Below, one piece after another: positions 44,141 to 53,283 of a stretch of DNA of 64,000 bases. A program made the translations under genes and the position numbers. Source of the stretch: Komagataeibacter xylinus. Lineage in GTDB: Bacteria > Pseudomonadota > Alphaproteobacteria > Acetobacterales > Acetobacteraceae. The notes under the pieces were generated by a model. That model was not told the DNA's origin and ran no database searches. It worked only from the letters and a program-made list of their open reading frames with translations. The DNA lies in NCBI RefSeq assembly GCF_031081985.1, contig NZ_JARWSK010000007.1:62001-126000 (forward strand), in the 5' to 3' direction. Position 1 is the first letter of the stretch. Every line of letters begins with the position of its first letter.

Positions 44141-46225
44141 ATGGAAGTCATGAGCAATCATATCTATGAACTGAAGGTGTATGATCCCTTCCTGCTCGCT
44201 GGTGCGCTGATCGTTTGCGTAACAGGCGCGTGGATTACAATGCGGCTGGTCACGCGGGTGGCGCAGACCCATGGCCGCCAGCGGCTGGGCTGGTACTGCC
44301 TTGCCAGCATGGCGGGGGCGAGTTTCGTATGGTGCACGCATTTTGCCGCCATGCTGGCCTATCACTGCAATACCCATCTACATCTTGACCCGCTGCGCAC
44401 GGGGCTTTCGCTTCTTGTCATGCTCGCCGCGGTGCCGCTGGCGGTCATGCTGGCCGTAGGGCTGTATGGCCGTGGCGGCTGCATGCTCGGTGGCATCGTG
44501 CTCGGGCTTGGCATTGCCGGCATGCATTACACTGGCATGGCCGCCTACCGGCTTGATGCGCCCGTGGTGTGGAGCAGCCTGCTTGTGGTGGTGTCGATCG
44601 TCGTTGGCATGGCCCTGTCCGCCACCGCCTTCATGCTGGCGTTGCGGCCGGTCAATCCGCGCCGCGAGATCGAGACGACGCTCGCCCTCGTCGGCGCCGT
44701 TGCCGGGCTGCATTTTACCGGCATGGAAGCCATGCATGTTGTGGCCATGCCGCAGCACATGCTGGCCGCGCACGATAACGGGCAGCTCATGGTGCTGGGG
44801 CTTGCGGTCATCGGGGGCACGCTGCTCATGCTCATCGCCGGTATCGCCTCGTTCGTCATTGATGGCAGCGTGCGGCAGGAATCCTATGAGGAACTGCATC
44901 GCATGGCCATGTCGGACGGGCTGACCGGCCTGCCCAACCGCATTAGCTTCAACGAGCGGCTGCAAAACGAGGTCAGCCGGGCCAACCGCGATGGCGAACA
45001 GTTTGCCGTCATTGGCATCGACCTGAACAAGTTCAAGGAAATCAACGATACCCGTGGCCATGCCGCAGGCGATATCGTGCTGACCACGCTGGCCGAGCGC
45101 TTCAGTGCCCTGCTTGCGGATGGCGAGTTCGTGGCCCGACTTGGCGGTGACGAGTTCATCGCCATCCACCGCACGTCCGACAGTGCCGAACTGCACGGTT
45201 TTGTCGAGCGGATTCAGCAGGCGCTCAACCAGCCGATCCCCATCGAGGATTACGTGGTGACCAGTGGCGGCAGCATTGGCGTTGCGGTCTACCCCGTGGA
45301 TGCGACCGACAGCGAGACCCTGATTTCGCGCGCGGACATGGCCATGTATCGCGCCAAGACCGACCCGCACCACACCATCTGGTATTATGAAAGCACGCTC
45401 GACCAGAACATGCGCGAACGCCGCGCGCTGGGCGAGGACCTGAAGGCCGCCATGGCCGACGGGCAGCTTTCGCTGCACTATCAGGTGCAGACCGTGGTGG
45501 CCACGGGTGAGATCTCCGGGTACGAGGCGCTGCTGCGCTGGGAGCACCCCGAGCGCGGCGCCATAACCCCGCCCGAGATCCTGCAGCTTGCGGATGAAAG
45601 CGGCCTGATCATCAAGCTCGGCGAATGGGTGCTCCAGACCGCCTGTGCGGCTGCCGCAGGGTGGGATGAAAACATCCGCATCGCGGTCAATATGTCCGCC
45701 GCCCAGTTCCTCCAGCCGCGCTTTGTCGTGGCCGTGCAGGAAAACCTTGCCCGCAGCGGGCTGGCGGCTGACCGCCTGGTCATCGAGATCACGGAAGAAA
45801 CCGTACAGCGCAATCCCGACCGTGCGCTGGCCATGGCCAACAGCCTGCAGGCCCTCGGGGTGCGCCTTGCCCTCGATGAGTTTGGGGGCGCCCAGTCGGT
45901 GCTGCACATGTTGCGTGCGTTCCCCTTCACCAAGCTCAAGATCGATCGTTCGCTCATGCAGCAGGTCGATACTGACCCGGTGGCGGCGCAGCTTGTGCGC
46001 TCCATCCTGCTCATGGGCCACGCGCTGCGCATATCGGTTCTGGCACAGGGGATCGAAACCACAGGCCAGTTCAGCATCGCTTCCGCCGAAGGGTGTGACG
46101 AAGGCCAGGGCTATCTGATCGGCCACCCCGCGCAGTCGGCCCAGGCCGCGGCCATGACAGGAGCGGGGTCTCCCGCCGGTTCCATACGCGCCGTCTCTTC
46201 TCCCGTATCCAGTCCCTGTACCTGA
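44141..46225 (+). CDS. MHYT-GGDEF-EAL cyclic-di-GMP protein
   Basis: About 694 residues from ATG 44141 (44150 and 44054 also possible). The N-terminal MHYT sensor has about seven helices with the three motif repeats WCTHF, GMHYTGM and LHFTGMEAMH, thought to bind a metal and sense a diatomic gas. GGDEF is intact (RLGGDEFIAI), and no RxxD inhibition site precedes it. The EAL domain keeps EAL (GYEALLRWEH) but DDFGTGYS reads DEFGGAQS and AEGVE reads AQGIE, so hydrolysis is doubtful. Probably a diguanylate cyclase. First of three consecutive c-di-GMP genes. Confidence 0.9.
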   Translation: MEVMSNHIYELKVYDPFLLAGALIVCVTGAWITMRLVTRVAQTHGRQRLGWYCLASMAGASFVWCTHFAAMLAYHCNTHLHLDPLRTGLSLLVMLAAVPLAVMLAVGLYGRGGCMLGGIVLGLGIAGMHYTGMAAYRLDAPVVWSSLLVVVSIVVGMALSATAFMLALRPVNPRREIETTLALVGAVAGLHFTGMEAMHVVAMPQHMLAAHDNGQLMVLGLAVIGGTLLMLIAGIASFVIDGSVRQESYEELHRMAMSDGLTGLPNRISFNERLQNEVSRANRDGEQFAVIGIDLNKFKEINDTRGHAAGDIVLTTLAERFSALLADGEFVARLGGDEFIAIHRTSDSAELHGFVERIQQALNQPIPIEDYVVTSGGSIGVAVYPVDATDSETLISRADMAMYRAKTDPHHTIWYYESTLDQNMRERRALGEDLKAAMADGQLSLHYQVQTVVATGEISGYEALLRWEHPERGAITPPEILQLADESGLIIKLGEWVLQTACAAAAGWDENIRIAVNMSAAQFLQPRFVVAVQENLARSGLAADRLVIEITEETVQRNPDRALAMANSLQALGVRLALDEFGGAQSVLHMLRAFPFTKLKIDRSLMQQVDTDPVAAQLVRSILLMGHALRISVLAQGIETTGQFSIASAEGCDEGQGYLIGHPAQSAQAAAMTGAGSPAGSIRAVSSPVSSPCT

Positions 46226-46242
46226 GAGGCGCTAATTTTCTC

Positions 46243-48522
46243 ATGAAACAGCAAGAGCATGTAATGAATCCTCACGATGCCCCCGCAATGACGTCTGCCC
46301 AGACCCCGAAGCGCGAACTTGACATGACCGCCGATGTCAGCCTCCAGCTGCTCGAGCAGGCGACCGATGGCGTGGTCATCATCAACGAACGCAACGAGGT
46401 GGTCTTTTTCAATCCGGCGGCCGAGAAGCTCTGGGGCTATTCCGAGGACGAGGTGCTGGGCCGCAACGTGAGCTGCCTCGTGCCATCGGTCTATCGTGGC
46501 GATCATGACAGCTATATCTACAAGAACCGCAAGACGGGCATGAACCGCATTGTCGGCACCTCGCGCGAGGTGACGTTCGAGAACAAGGCGGGTGACTACA
46601 TCTCGGGCGAGATGTCGATTTCGACCGCGCTGCTCGGGCCGGAAAAAAAGCGCTATTACATGGCCTTCATGAAAGGCGTGACCGAGGAGAGCCACCGCCG
46701 CAAGCTGCTTGACCTGCAGAATACGGTGTTCCAGGCCATCTCCAACGACATGCTGGTTGAAGACGTGGCCGATCTGGTGTGCCGCGAGGTGGAAAGCTTC
46801 GTGCCCAACACGGTCTCGGTCATCATCCTGCTTGATGAGAACAACCGCCTGAGCATCCTGTCCGGTCCCGGCCTGCCGCGCCGTTATGCCGCGGCACTCG
46901 AGAACATGTCCCTGACCGAAGGCGACCTTGCGGCGTTGGGCAATGACCTGTCGGAAGCCAACAGCATCGTGTGGGACAGCTACCGCTCGCTCGGCATCTC
47001 GCTGGGGCTGCACAACTGCTGGGCCTCGGCCATCAAATCGCGCAACGGGCGGATTTCGGGCATTTTCGCGCTGTATTCGCGCAACCAGTACAAGCTGAGC
47101 GACTGGCCGCAGAAGATCGTGTCGGGCTGCGTGCCCTTCTGTAGCGTGGTGATCGAGAACTATGAGGCGCAGCAGCATATCGCCCAGCTCGCCAACCATG
47201 ATTCGCTGACCGGCTTCCATAACCGCACCGCCATCCACAAGGTCATCAAGTCGATGATTGACCGCCCGGGTGACAACGAGTTCGCGGTGTTCATGATCGA
47301 TATCGACCGTTTCCGCGATATCAACGACACGCTTGGCCACATGAATGGCGATGCCTTCCTCAAGGCGGTGGCCCAGCGGCTCAAGGAGCTGTCGCGCAGC
47401 AATTACATCCTCAGCCGGTCGGGCGGGGACGAGTTCGTCATCGTCATGCCCGACAGTGATGAAGCCAAGGCCGTGGCCTTTGCCGAAACGCTGATCAAGG
47501 CCATGCAGGAACCCATCGAGATCGCGGGGAACCTGCTCGTCGTCTCCCTTGGCATCGGCATCAGCCTGTTCCCCGAGAACGGGCCAGATAGCGAATCCCT
47601 GCTTGGCCATGCCGAGATTGCCATGCGCCGGTGCAAGAAGGAGGCACGCGGCGGCTACTGCGTGTCCAGCACGGCTGACAACCGCGCCGCCCAGGACCGG
47701 CTGCTGCTCGGCTCGGCGCTGCGGGACTCACTGGCCAAGGGCATGCTCAACCTGCACTACCAGCCGCAGGTCGATATCAAGACCGGCAAGCTGTATGGCG
47801 TGGAAGCGCTCTCGCGGTGGAAGCATCCGACGCTGGGCAACATCTACCCCTCGCGCTTCATCGCGGTGGCGGAAGATACCGGGCAGATCGAGACGATCGG
47901 CACCTGGTCGCTTGAAGAGGCGACAAGGCAGATCATCGACTGGGAGCGCGCCGGGCTTTACGTGCCGACCGTTTCGGTCAACCTGTCGGCGGCCCATTTC
48001 CGCAATCGCGGGCTGCCTGCGCTGATCGAACGCATCCTCAAGGAGCGCCAGATCTCGCCCGAGCGCCTGTGCGTGGAAATTACGGAAAGCGTGATGATGG
48101 ACGAGAACGAGGATACGATGGAAGGCCTCGCCGCCATCCGTAACCTCGGTGTTGGCCTGTCGATGGATGATTTCGGCACCGGGTATTCGTCGCTCTCGCG
48201 GCTGACGCGCCTGCCGCTGACCGAGATCAAGATCGACCGCAGCTTCATCATGAACCTTGATCATGACCCCAACGCCCAGGCCGTGACCACGGCGGTGATC
48301 GGCATCGGCAACCGCCTGGGCATGACCGTCGTGACCGAGGGCGTCGAGACCGAGGCCCAGCTCAAGCTGCTGCAGGAACTGAACTGCGATGTGGTGCAGG
48401 GCTATCTGTTCGCGCGGCCCATGCCACCGGCGGAACTGCTTGAATGGTCGCAGGGGCCAGCCAAGACCCTTGCGCTCGAGCTGATTGCCTCGAATGCGGC
48501 CGAAAGCAAGACGAAGAAATAG
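46243..48522 (+). CDS. PAS-GAF-GGDEF-EAL protein, heme-PAS-like (DosP/PDEA type)
   Basis: 759 residues. The PAS domain (~33-148) resembles that of E. coli DosP: GVVIINERNEVVFFNPAAEKLWGY, and His 88 in YRGDHDSYI aligns with the DosP heme ligand His77; the second ligand Met95 is Thr here (VGTSRE). GAF ~160-305; GGDEF intact at 394-398; EAL intact (EAL 521-523, ITES, MDDFGTGYSS, TEGVE). The I-site is lost (RSNY for RxxD). It may both make and break c-di-GMP under gas control, as known for PDEA1/DGC proteins that tune cellulose synthase in Komagataeibacter xylinus. It starts 18 bp after the MHYT gene. Confidence 0.9.
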   Translation: MKQQEHVMNPHDAPAMTSAQTPKRELDMTADVSLQLLEQATDGVVIINERNEVVFFNPAAEKLWGYSEDEVLGRNVSCLVPSVYRGDHDSYIYKNRKTGMNRIVGTSREVTFENKAGDYISGEMSISTALLGPEKKRYYMAFMKGVTEESHRRKLLDLQNTVFQAISNDMLVEDVADLVCREVESFVPNTVSVIILLDENNRLSILSGPGLPRRYAAALENMSLTEGDLAALGNDLSEANSIVWDSYRSLGISLGLHNCWASAIKSRNGRISGIFALYSRNQYKLSDWPQKIVSGCVPFCSVVIENYEAQQHIAQLANHDSLTGFHNRTAIHKVIKSMIDRPGDNEFAVFMIDIDRFRDINDTLGHMNGDAFLKAVAQRLKELSRSNYILSRSGGDEFVIVMPDSDEAKAVAFAETLIKAMQEPIEIAGNLLVVSLGIGISLFPENGPDSESLLGHAEIAMRRCKKEARGGYCVSSTADNRAAQDRLLLGSALRDSLAKGMLNLHYQPQVDIKTGKLYGVEALSRWKHPTLGNIYPSRFIAVAEDTGQIETIGTWSLEEATRQIIDWERAGLYVPTVSVNLSAAHFRNRGLPALIERILKERQISPERLCVEITESVMMDENEDTMEGLAAIRNLGVGLSMDDFGTGYSSLSRLTRLPLTEIKIDRSFIMNLDHDPNAQAVTTAVIGIGNRLGMTVVTEGVETEAQLKLLQELNCDVVQGYLFARPMPPAELLEWSQGPAKTLALELIASNAAESKTKK

Positions 48523-48596
48523 TTTCGCCCCCATCCCTGGCTTGTTCGCTGTCCCCATGCCTGGTTGGAAACAGGCCTGCTTAACCTTGGATCCCT

Positions 48597-50819
48597 ATGA
48601 AAACGCAGAACCCTACCCCTTCACCAGCCGTTGTAGCCATTCCTGAGATCAGTTTTGAACTGTTGCATCAGGCGCAAGATGGCATGGTCATCATCGATGA
48701 CCATAACACGATCCTCTATGCCAACCCGGCAGCCGAGACGTTATGGGGTTACGACCCGGGCCAGCTCACAGGGCGGCCCGTGGGGGAACTCATGGCCGCA
48801 TCGGTGGAGAATGGGGCGGCACCCTTTGACATCAACGCCTCGATCCAGGCGGTTGAGCCGGTGTCGGGGGAGGTCACGTTCGAGAACCGCAGCGGCGACT
48901 ACATCTCCGCCGAGGTCAGCCTGACCGCGGCGCGCGTGGGGGCCGACGGGCGCCGCTACCGCCTGATGATGGTGCGCGGCATTACCGGCGCGGGCCATCG
49001 CAGCCGCGTGGTCGAACTGCAGAATACGGTGTTCCGCTCGCTATCAAGCGAGATCCAGATCCAGGACGTGGCGGACATGGTCTGCCGCGAGGTCGAGACG
49101 CTGGTGCCCAATACGGTGGCCGTGCTGATCCTGCTTGATGAGCAGAGCCGCCTGCGTATTCTCTCGGGTCCCGGCATGCCGCGCCGCTTCGCCGCAGCCC
49201 TCGAAGACATGCGCCTGACCGAGGCCGATATCGCCGCCCTCGCCAACGACCTGAACGAGGCGACGACCATCGTGTGGGACAGCTACCGCTCGGTTGGCAT
49301 CTCGCTGGGGCTGCATCATTGCTGGGCTTCGGCCATCCGCACGCGTAACGGGCGCATTACCGGCATCTTCGCGCTGTATTCGCGCTCCGAGCGCAACCGG
49401 GGCGGCTGGCCCGCGCAGATCGTAAATAGCTGCGTGCCGTTCTGTGGCGTGCTGATCGAGCAGCACGAGGCGCGCCAGCACATCTCGCAACTGTCGAATT
49501 ACGACCCGCTGACCGGCTTCCTCAACCGCACGGCGGTGCACAAGGTCATCCGCTCGCTGATCGGGCAGCCGGGGGATAATCATTTCGCGCTGTACATGAT
49601 CGATATCGACCGCTTCCGCGATATCAACGACGCGCTGGGCCATATCAATGGCGATGGCTTCCTGAAATCGGTTTCCGAGCGGCTCAAGGGGGTATCGCGC
49701 AGCAACTACGTGCTCAGCCGTTCCGGCCCGAACGAGTTCCTGATCATCGTGCCCAACACGCGCCGGGAGGAGGCGCTCAAATTCGCCGATATCCTGCATG
49801 GCAGCGTCAAGCAGCCCATCGAGATCGGCGGCAACATGATCGTGCCCACGCTGGGCATCGGCATCAGCCTGTTCCCCGAGAACGGGCCGGATGGCGAATC
49901 CCTGCTCAGCTATGCCGAGCAGGCCATGCGGCAGGCCAAGCGCTCGGGGCTGGGCATGACCCACCTTGCCCGCTCGGAAGACAACAAGGCCGCGCAGGAC
50001 CGGCTGCTGCTGGGCTCGGCACTGCGTGAATCGCTGGCGCAGGGCCTGCTCAACCTGCAGTACCAGCCACAGGTCGACGTGCGTAACAACACGCTGTATG
50101 GCGTGGAGGCGCTGTCGCGGTGGAACCACCCCACGCTGGGCAACATCTACCCCTCGCGCTTCATTGCCGTGGCGGAGGAAACCGGGCAGATCGAGGCGAT
50201 CGGCACCTGGTCGCTCGAGCGCGCGGTGCGGCAGATCCTGGAATGGGATGCCCATGGCATTTACGTGCCCACGGTGGCGGTCAACCTTTCCGCCGGGCAC
50301 TTCCGCAACCGCAACCTGCCCGGTTTCATTGCCCGCCTGCTCAGTGACAGCAAGCTCGAGCCCCACCGCCTGACGGTCGAGATTACCGAGAGCGTGATGA
50401 TGACCGAAAACGAGGACACCAACATGGTCCTCCAGTCCATCCGCAACCTTGGCGTTGCGCTGTCGATGGATGATTTCGGCACGGGGTATTCGTCGCTTTC
50501 AAGGCTGACGCGCCTGCCGCTGACCGAGATCAAGATCGATCGCAGCTTCATCATGAACCTCGAGCACGATGCCAACGCCCAGGCCGTGACCACGGCGGTG
50601 ATCGGCATTGGCGGCCGTCTTGGCATGACGGTGGTGACCGAAGGTGTTGAAACCGTGCGCCAGCTTGACCTTTTGTGCCAGCTTGGGTGCGATGTGGTGC
50701 AGGGCTACCTGTTCGCCCGCCCCATGACACCCGAAAAGCTGGAGGAATGGCTGCGTAACGACCGTCTCTCCGCCGTGCTGAAGGAAGCCAAGGAAAGCCA
50801 GGCCGCCGCCAGCAAATAA
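48597..50819 (+). CDS. PAS-GAF-GGDEF-EAL phosphodiesterase-like protein with degenerate GGDEF
   Basis: 740 residues, a tandem paralogue of the preceding protein with the same domain order. PAS ~20-132 lacks the heme-ligand-like His (the loop reads SVENGAAPFD). GGDEF is degenerate: GPNEF at 377-381. EAL is complete (GVEALSRWNHP, VEITESVMM, MDDFGTGYSS, VVTEGVE), so it should be a phosphodiesterase with a possible GTP-binding regulatory GGDEF. It follows the upstream gene by 74 bp and ends at a strong terminator. Likely partners: one synthesises, the other hydrolyses. Confidence 0.9.
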   Translation: MKTQNPTPSPAVVAIPEISFELLHQAQDGMVIIDDHNTILYANPAAETLWGYDPGQLTGRPVGELMAASVENGAAPFDINASIQAVEPVSGEVTFENRSGDYISAEVSLTAARVGADGRRYRLMMVRGITGAGHRSRVVELQNTVFRSLSSEIQIQDVADMVCREVETLVPNTVAVLILLDEQSRLRILSGPGMPRRFAAALEDMRLTEADIAALANDLNEATTIVWDSYRSVGISLGLHHCWASAIRTRNGRITGIFALYSRSERNRGGWPAQIVNSCVPFCGVLIEQHEARQHISQLSNYDPLTGFLNRTAVHKVIRSLIGQPGDNHFALYMIDIDRFRDINDALGHINGDGFLKSVSERLKGVSRSNYVLSRSGPNEFLIIVPNTRREEALKFADILHGSVKQPIEIGGNMIVPTLGIGISLFPENGPDGESLLSYAEQAMRQAKRSGLGMTHLARSEDNKAAQDRLLLGSALRESLAQGLLNLQYQPQVDVRNNTLYGVEALSRWNHPTLGNIYPSRFIAVAEETGQIEAIGTWSLERAVRQILEWDAHGIYVPTVAVNLSAGHFRNRNLPGFIARLLSDSKLEPHRLTVEITESVMMTENEDTNMVLQSIRNLGVALSMDDFGTGYSSLSRLTRLPLTEIKIDRSFIMNLEHDANAQAVTTAVIGIGGRLGMTVVTEGVETVRQLDLLCQLGCDVVQGYLFARPMTPEKLEEWLRNDRLSAVLKEAKESQAAASK

Positions 50820-50850
50820 GGCCCCTGCCTGCATCGGTCTTCATGATCCG

Positions 50851-50882
50851 CACCCCGGCCCGCAAGGGCCGGGGTGTCTTTG
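50851..50882 (+). terminator. Rho-independent terminator of the c-di-GMP cluster
   Basis: Perfect 11-bp stem CACCCCGGCCC/GGGCCGGGGTG with loop GCAA, followed by TCTTTGT, 31 bp after the last stop. Confidence 0.85.
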
Positions 50883-50993
50883 TATGGGTGGTTTGCACGC
50901 GGCCGGACGCATGCCATAAAAATACGATCAGCAATCCCTGCGCCCGCCTGCCGCATGCGGTCGGTTACGGGTTCATGGCCACAGGATAATTCC

Positions 50994-52334
50994 ATGACCT
51001 TACCCATTTTTGATCTCTGTCTGAAAAATGGCAGCGTTGTCCTGCCGGACGCCACGGTTGTGACCGATGTTTACGTGCGTGACGGGCGGATTGCCCGCAT
51101 TGGCGGCGTCGGTGACGCGGGCCGGGTCATTGACTGCACGGGGCTGACTGTGCTGCCTGGCGTGATCGACACGCAGGTGCATTTTCGCGAGCCGGGGCTG
51201 ACGGCGGCGGAAGACCTGGCCACCGGCAGCCTTGCCGCCGTGATGGGTGGCGTCACCGCCGTGTTTGAAATGCCCAACACAAAGCCGCCCACCGATTGCC
51301 CCGAGGCGGTGGTGGCCAAGCTGGAGCACGCGCGCGGGCGCATGTGGTGCGACCATGCCTTCTATGTGGGGGCCACGACCGATAACGCCGATCGCTGCGC
51401 CGAGCTGGAAATGCTGCCGGGCATGGCGGGGATCAAGATTTTCATGGGGTCTTCCACCGGCAGCCTGCTGGTGTCCGATGATGCGGTGCTGGAGCGGGTG
51501 CTACGCTCGGGCCGCCGCCGTGTTGCGATCCATGCCGAGGACGAGACCCGCCTGCATGAGCGCATGGGGGAGCGCAAGGCAGGCGACCCGTCGAGCCACC
51601 CGGTCTGGCGCGATGAGGAAACGGCCCTGCGCGCAACACGGCGCATCGTGCAACTGGCGCGGCGCACGGGGCGGCGCATCCATGTGCTGCACATCACCAC
51701 CCCGGCGGAACTTGAGTTTCTGTCCGGCCACAAGGACATTGCCAGTTGCGAGGTAACGCCGCAGCACCTGACGCTGGCAGGCGAGGACGCGTATGCCCGG
51801 CTTGGCACGCTGGCGCAGATGAACCCGCCCATCCGCGGCCAGAAATACCGCGACGGGCTGTGGTACTGGATGGGCCAGGGCGTGCCCGACATTATCGGCT
51901 CGGACCATGCGCCCCATCCGCTCGCGGCCAAGCAGCGCGCGTATCCCGATACCCCATCGGGCATGCCGGGCGTGCAGACCCTGCTGCCGCTCATGCTCAA
52001 CCATGTGGCGCAGGGCCGGCTGTCGCTGCGCCGCCTGGTGGACATGACATCGGCTGGCCCGCAGCGCCTGTTCGGGCTGGTGCGCAAGGGGCGCATCGCG
52101 GTGGGGTATGACGCGGATTTCTCGGTGGTCGATCTTGGCGCGCGCTGGACGGTGCAGCAGGAATGGCTGGCCTCCAAATGTGGCTGGTCGCCGTTTGTGG
52201 GCGATGAACTGACGGGCCGCCCCATGGGCACCATCATCCGCGGCAACGTGGTCATGTGGGAAAACCAGCTTGCGCCTACCGCGCAGGGTGAACCGCTGCT
52301 GTTTGAAGCCACGGATCGCCCGCGCACGGCCTGA
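50994..52334 (+). CDS. pyrC: Dihydroorotase
   Basis: Cyclic amidohydrolase closing carbamoyl-aspartate to dihydroorotate in pyrimidine synthesis. 446 residues from ATG 50994 (AGGA ~7 bp upstream). DTQVHFREPGLTAAED (metal His-x-His), EMPNTKPP, the carboxylatable Lys in GIKIFMGSSTG, HAEDE and LHITT His ligands, and IGSDHAPH with the catalytic Asp. The long form of the AllB/PyrC class I type. No other pyr gene is near. Confidence 0.92.
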   Translation: MTLPIFDLCLKNGSVVLPDATVVTDVYVRDGRIARIGGVGDAGRVIDCTGLTVLPGVIDTQVHFREPGLTAAEDLATGSLAAVMGGVTAVFEMPNTKPPTDCPEAVVAKLEHARGRMWCDHAFYVGATTDNADRCAELEMLPGMAGIKIFMGSSTGSLLVSDDAVLERVLRSGRRRVAIHAEDETRLHERMGERKAGDPSSHPVWRDEETALRATRRIVQLARRTGRRIHVLHITTPAELEFLSGHKDIASCEVTPQHLTLAGEDAYARLGTLAQMNPPIRGQKYRDGLWYWMGQGVPDIIGSDHAPHPLAAKQRAYPDTPSGMPGVQTLLPLMLNHVAQGRLSLRRLVDMTSAGPQRLFGLVRKGRIAVGYDADFSVVDLGARWTVQQEWLASKCGWSPFVGDELTGRPMGTIIRGNVVMWENQLAPTAQGEPLLFEATDRPRTA

Positions 52335-52380
52335 ACGCGGTGACCTGACAAGACCGCTTTTGCGGCATGTAATCAAAAAA

Positions 52381-52550
52381 TCCGGACGCCGCTTTTCTTG
52401 AGGAAAGCGGCGTTCTTTTTAAGAGACTGTTTGAAAAGTTAGCTCAGAAAACATCCCGTAATCATAAGAAAATTTTTGGCGAAGCTTTTTTCAAAAAGCT
52501 TCAACGAACACCGCCGTTTTGAAAAAAGGCAGCACCCCAGAAAGGCTGTT
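52381..52550. repeat. Palindromic intergenic repeats, copies 10 and 11, with accessory module
   Basis: A partial copy at 52381-52415 (GACGCCGC...GCGGCGTTC hairpin), the accessory module AGACTGTTTGAAAAGTTAGC at 52424-52443, then a complete copy at 52469-52545: AATTTTTGGCGAAGC...GCTTC hairpin, linker, CCGCCGTTTTGAAAAAAGGCAGC hairpin (diverged), CACCCCAGAAAG. It fills the gap between dihydroorotase and the tetR gene. Confidence 0.75.
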
Positions 52551-52610
52551 TTTCGCGCATGTTCAGGCAATATGCCCAAGGCACGCCTGACAGCACGGAT
52601 AAGCTGTCCG

Positions 52611-53216
52611 TTACGGGCTGTCAGGCCGGGGCGGCGCGGGGTCTGACAGCGCAGCCAGATAGGCCGCGACCCCCGTTGTGCTGCCCGGGCTGGCGGCTTC
52701 CAGCAGGCTTATGCCTTCCACGATGGAAAGGATGGCCGCCGCCCGGCCCGGCTGGGCACCCGTGGGCAGTGGAGTCAGGCGTGAATCGATCCATGCCATC
52801 CAGGCCCGGACCACATCGCGCGCGACGCTGTCATAGGGTTGCATCCCTCTGGCACCACGAGCGATGACATCGGTCCATACCTGCATGAAGGGGGCAACGT
52901 CCGCCTCATGGGCAAGCGCGAGCACGCGCGTCAGAAACTGCCCCGGCGACAGGCGTGGCCCCGTACTATGCCCCGCCAGCAGATGGCTCAGACGATCACT
53001 GATTTCGTGCAGCACGGCCAGGATCATCTGCTCACGGGTCGTGAAATAATAAAGCAGCATGCGATCGCTTGTGCCGAGCCGGGCCGCCAGCGCGCGCACG
53101 CTCATATCCCCCAGCCCTTCATGCAGGACAATCGTCGCGATCTCGGCGGTCAGGGCCGTATGGCGGGCCGCTTTGTCGCCCCGGGCGGTACGCGTGCGGT
53201 CAGTTGACGGTTTCAT
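52611..53216 (-). CDS. TetR-family transcriptional regulator
   Basis: 201 residues from ATG 53216. N-terminal helix-turn-helix: ILHEG-type helix IVLHEGLGDM, then SVRALAARLGTSDRMLLYYFTTREQM, the TetR recognition helix. The C-terminal ligand domain is Leu/Ala-rich (GISLLEAASPGS near the end). Two 18-bp near-identical palindromes lie between it and the divergent membrane gene at 53284, so it most probably represses itself and that gene. The ligand is unknown. Confidence 0.88.
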   Translation of the reverse strand: MKPSTDRTRTARGDKAARHTALTAEIATIVLHEGLGDMSVRALAARLGTSDRMLLYYFTTREQMILAVLHEISDRLSHLLAGHSTGPRLSPGQFLTRVLALAHEADVAPFMQVWTDVIARGARGMQPYDSVARDVVRAWMAWIDSRLTPLPTGAQPGRAAAILSIVEGISLLEAASPGSTTGVAAYLAALSDPAPPRPDSP

Positions 53217-53223
53217 GCAGAAA

Positions 53224-53241
53224 ATGTAGCGCATGCTACAT
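53224..53241. promoter_or_regulatory. TetR operator O1
   Basis: ATGTAGC-GCAT-GCTACAT, a perfect 7-bp inverted repeat 8 bp upstream of the tetR start. It shares the 18-bp pattern ATGTAG(C/T)G(C/G)(A/G)TGCTACAT with O2, 27 bp away. Confidence 0.75.
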
Positions 53242-53248
53242 GGTTCTG

Positions 53249-53270
53249 ATATGTAGTGGGTGCTACATAT
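53249..53270. promoter_or_regulatory. TetR operator O2
   Basis: ATATGTAG-TGGGTG-CTACATAT, 8-bp inverted arms; its core at 53251-53268 matches O1 in 15 of 18 positions. It lies immediately before the ribosome site of the divergent membrane protein gene (start 53284). Confidence 0.75.
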
Positions 53271-53283
53271 GAAAGGACGAACC

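Noticed and set aside
49044-50366. Minus-strand 440-codon frame opposite the second PAS-GGDEF-EAL gene
   Set aside because: Mirrors the coding strand of a clear enzyme and has no domain signature or ribosome site.
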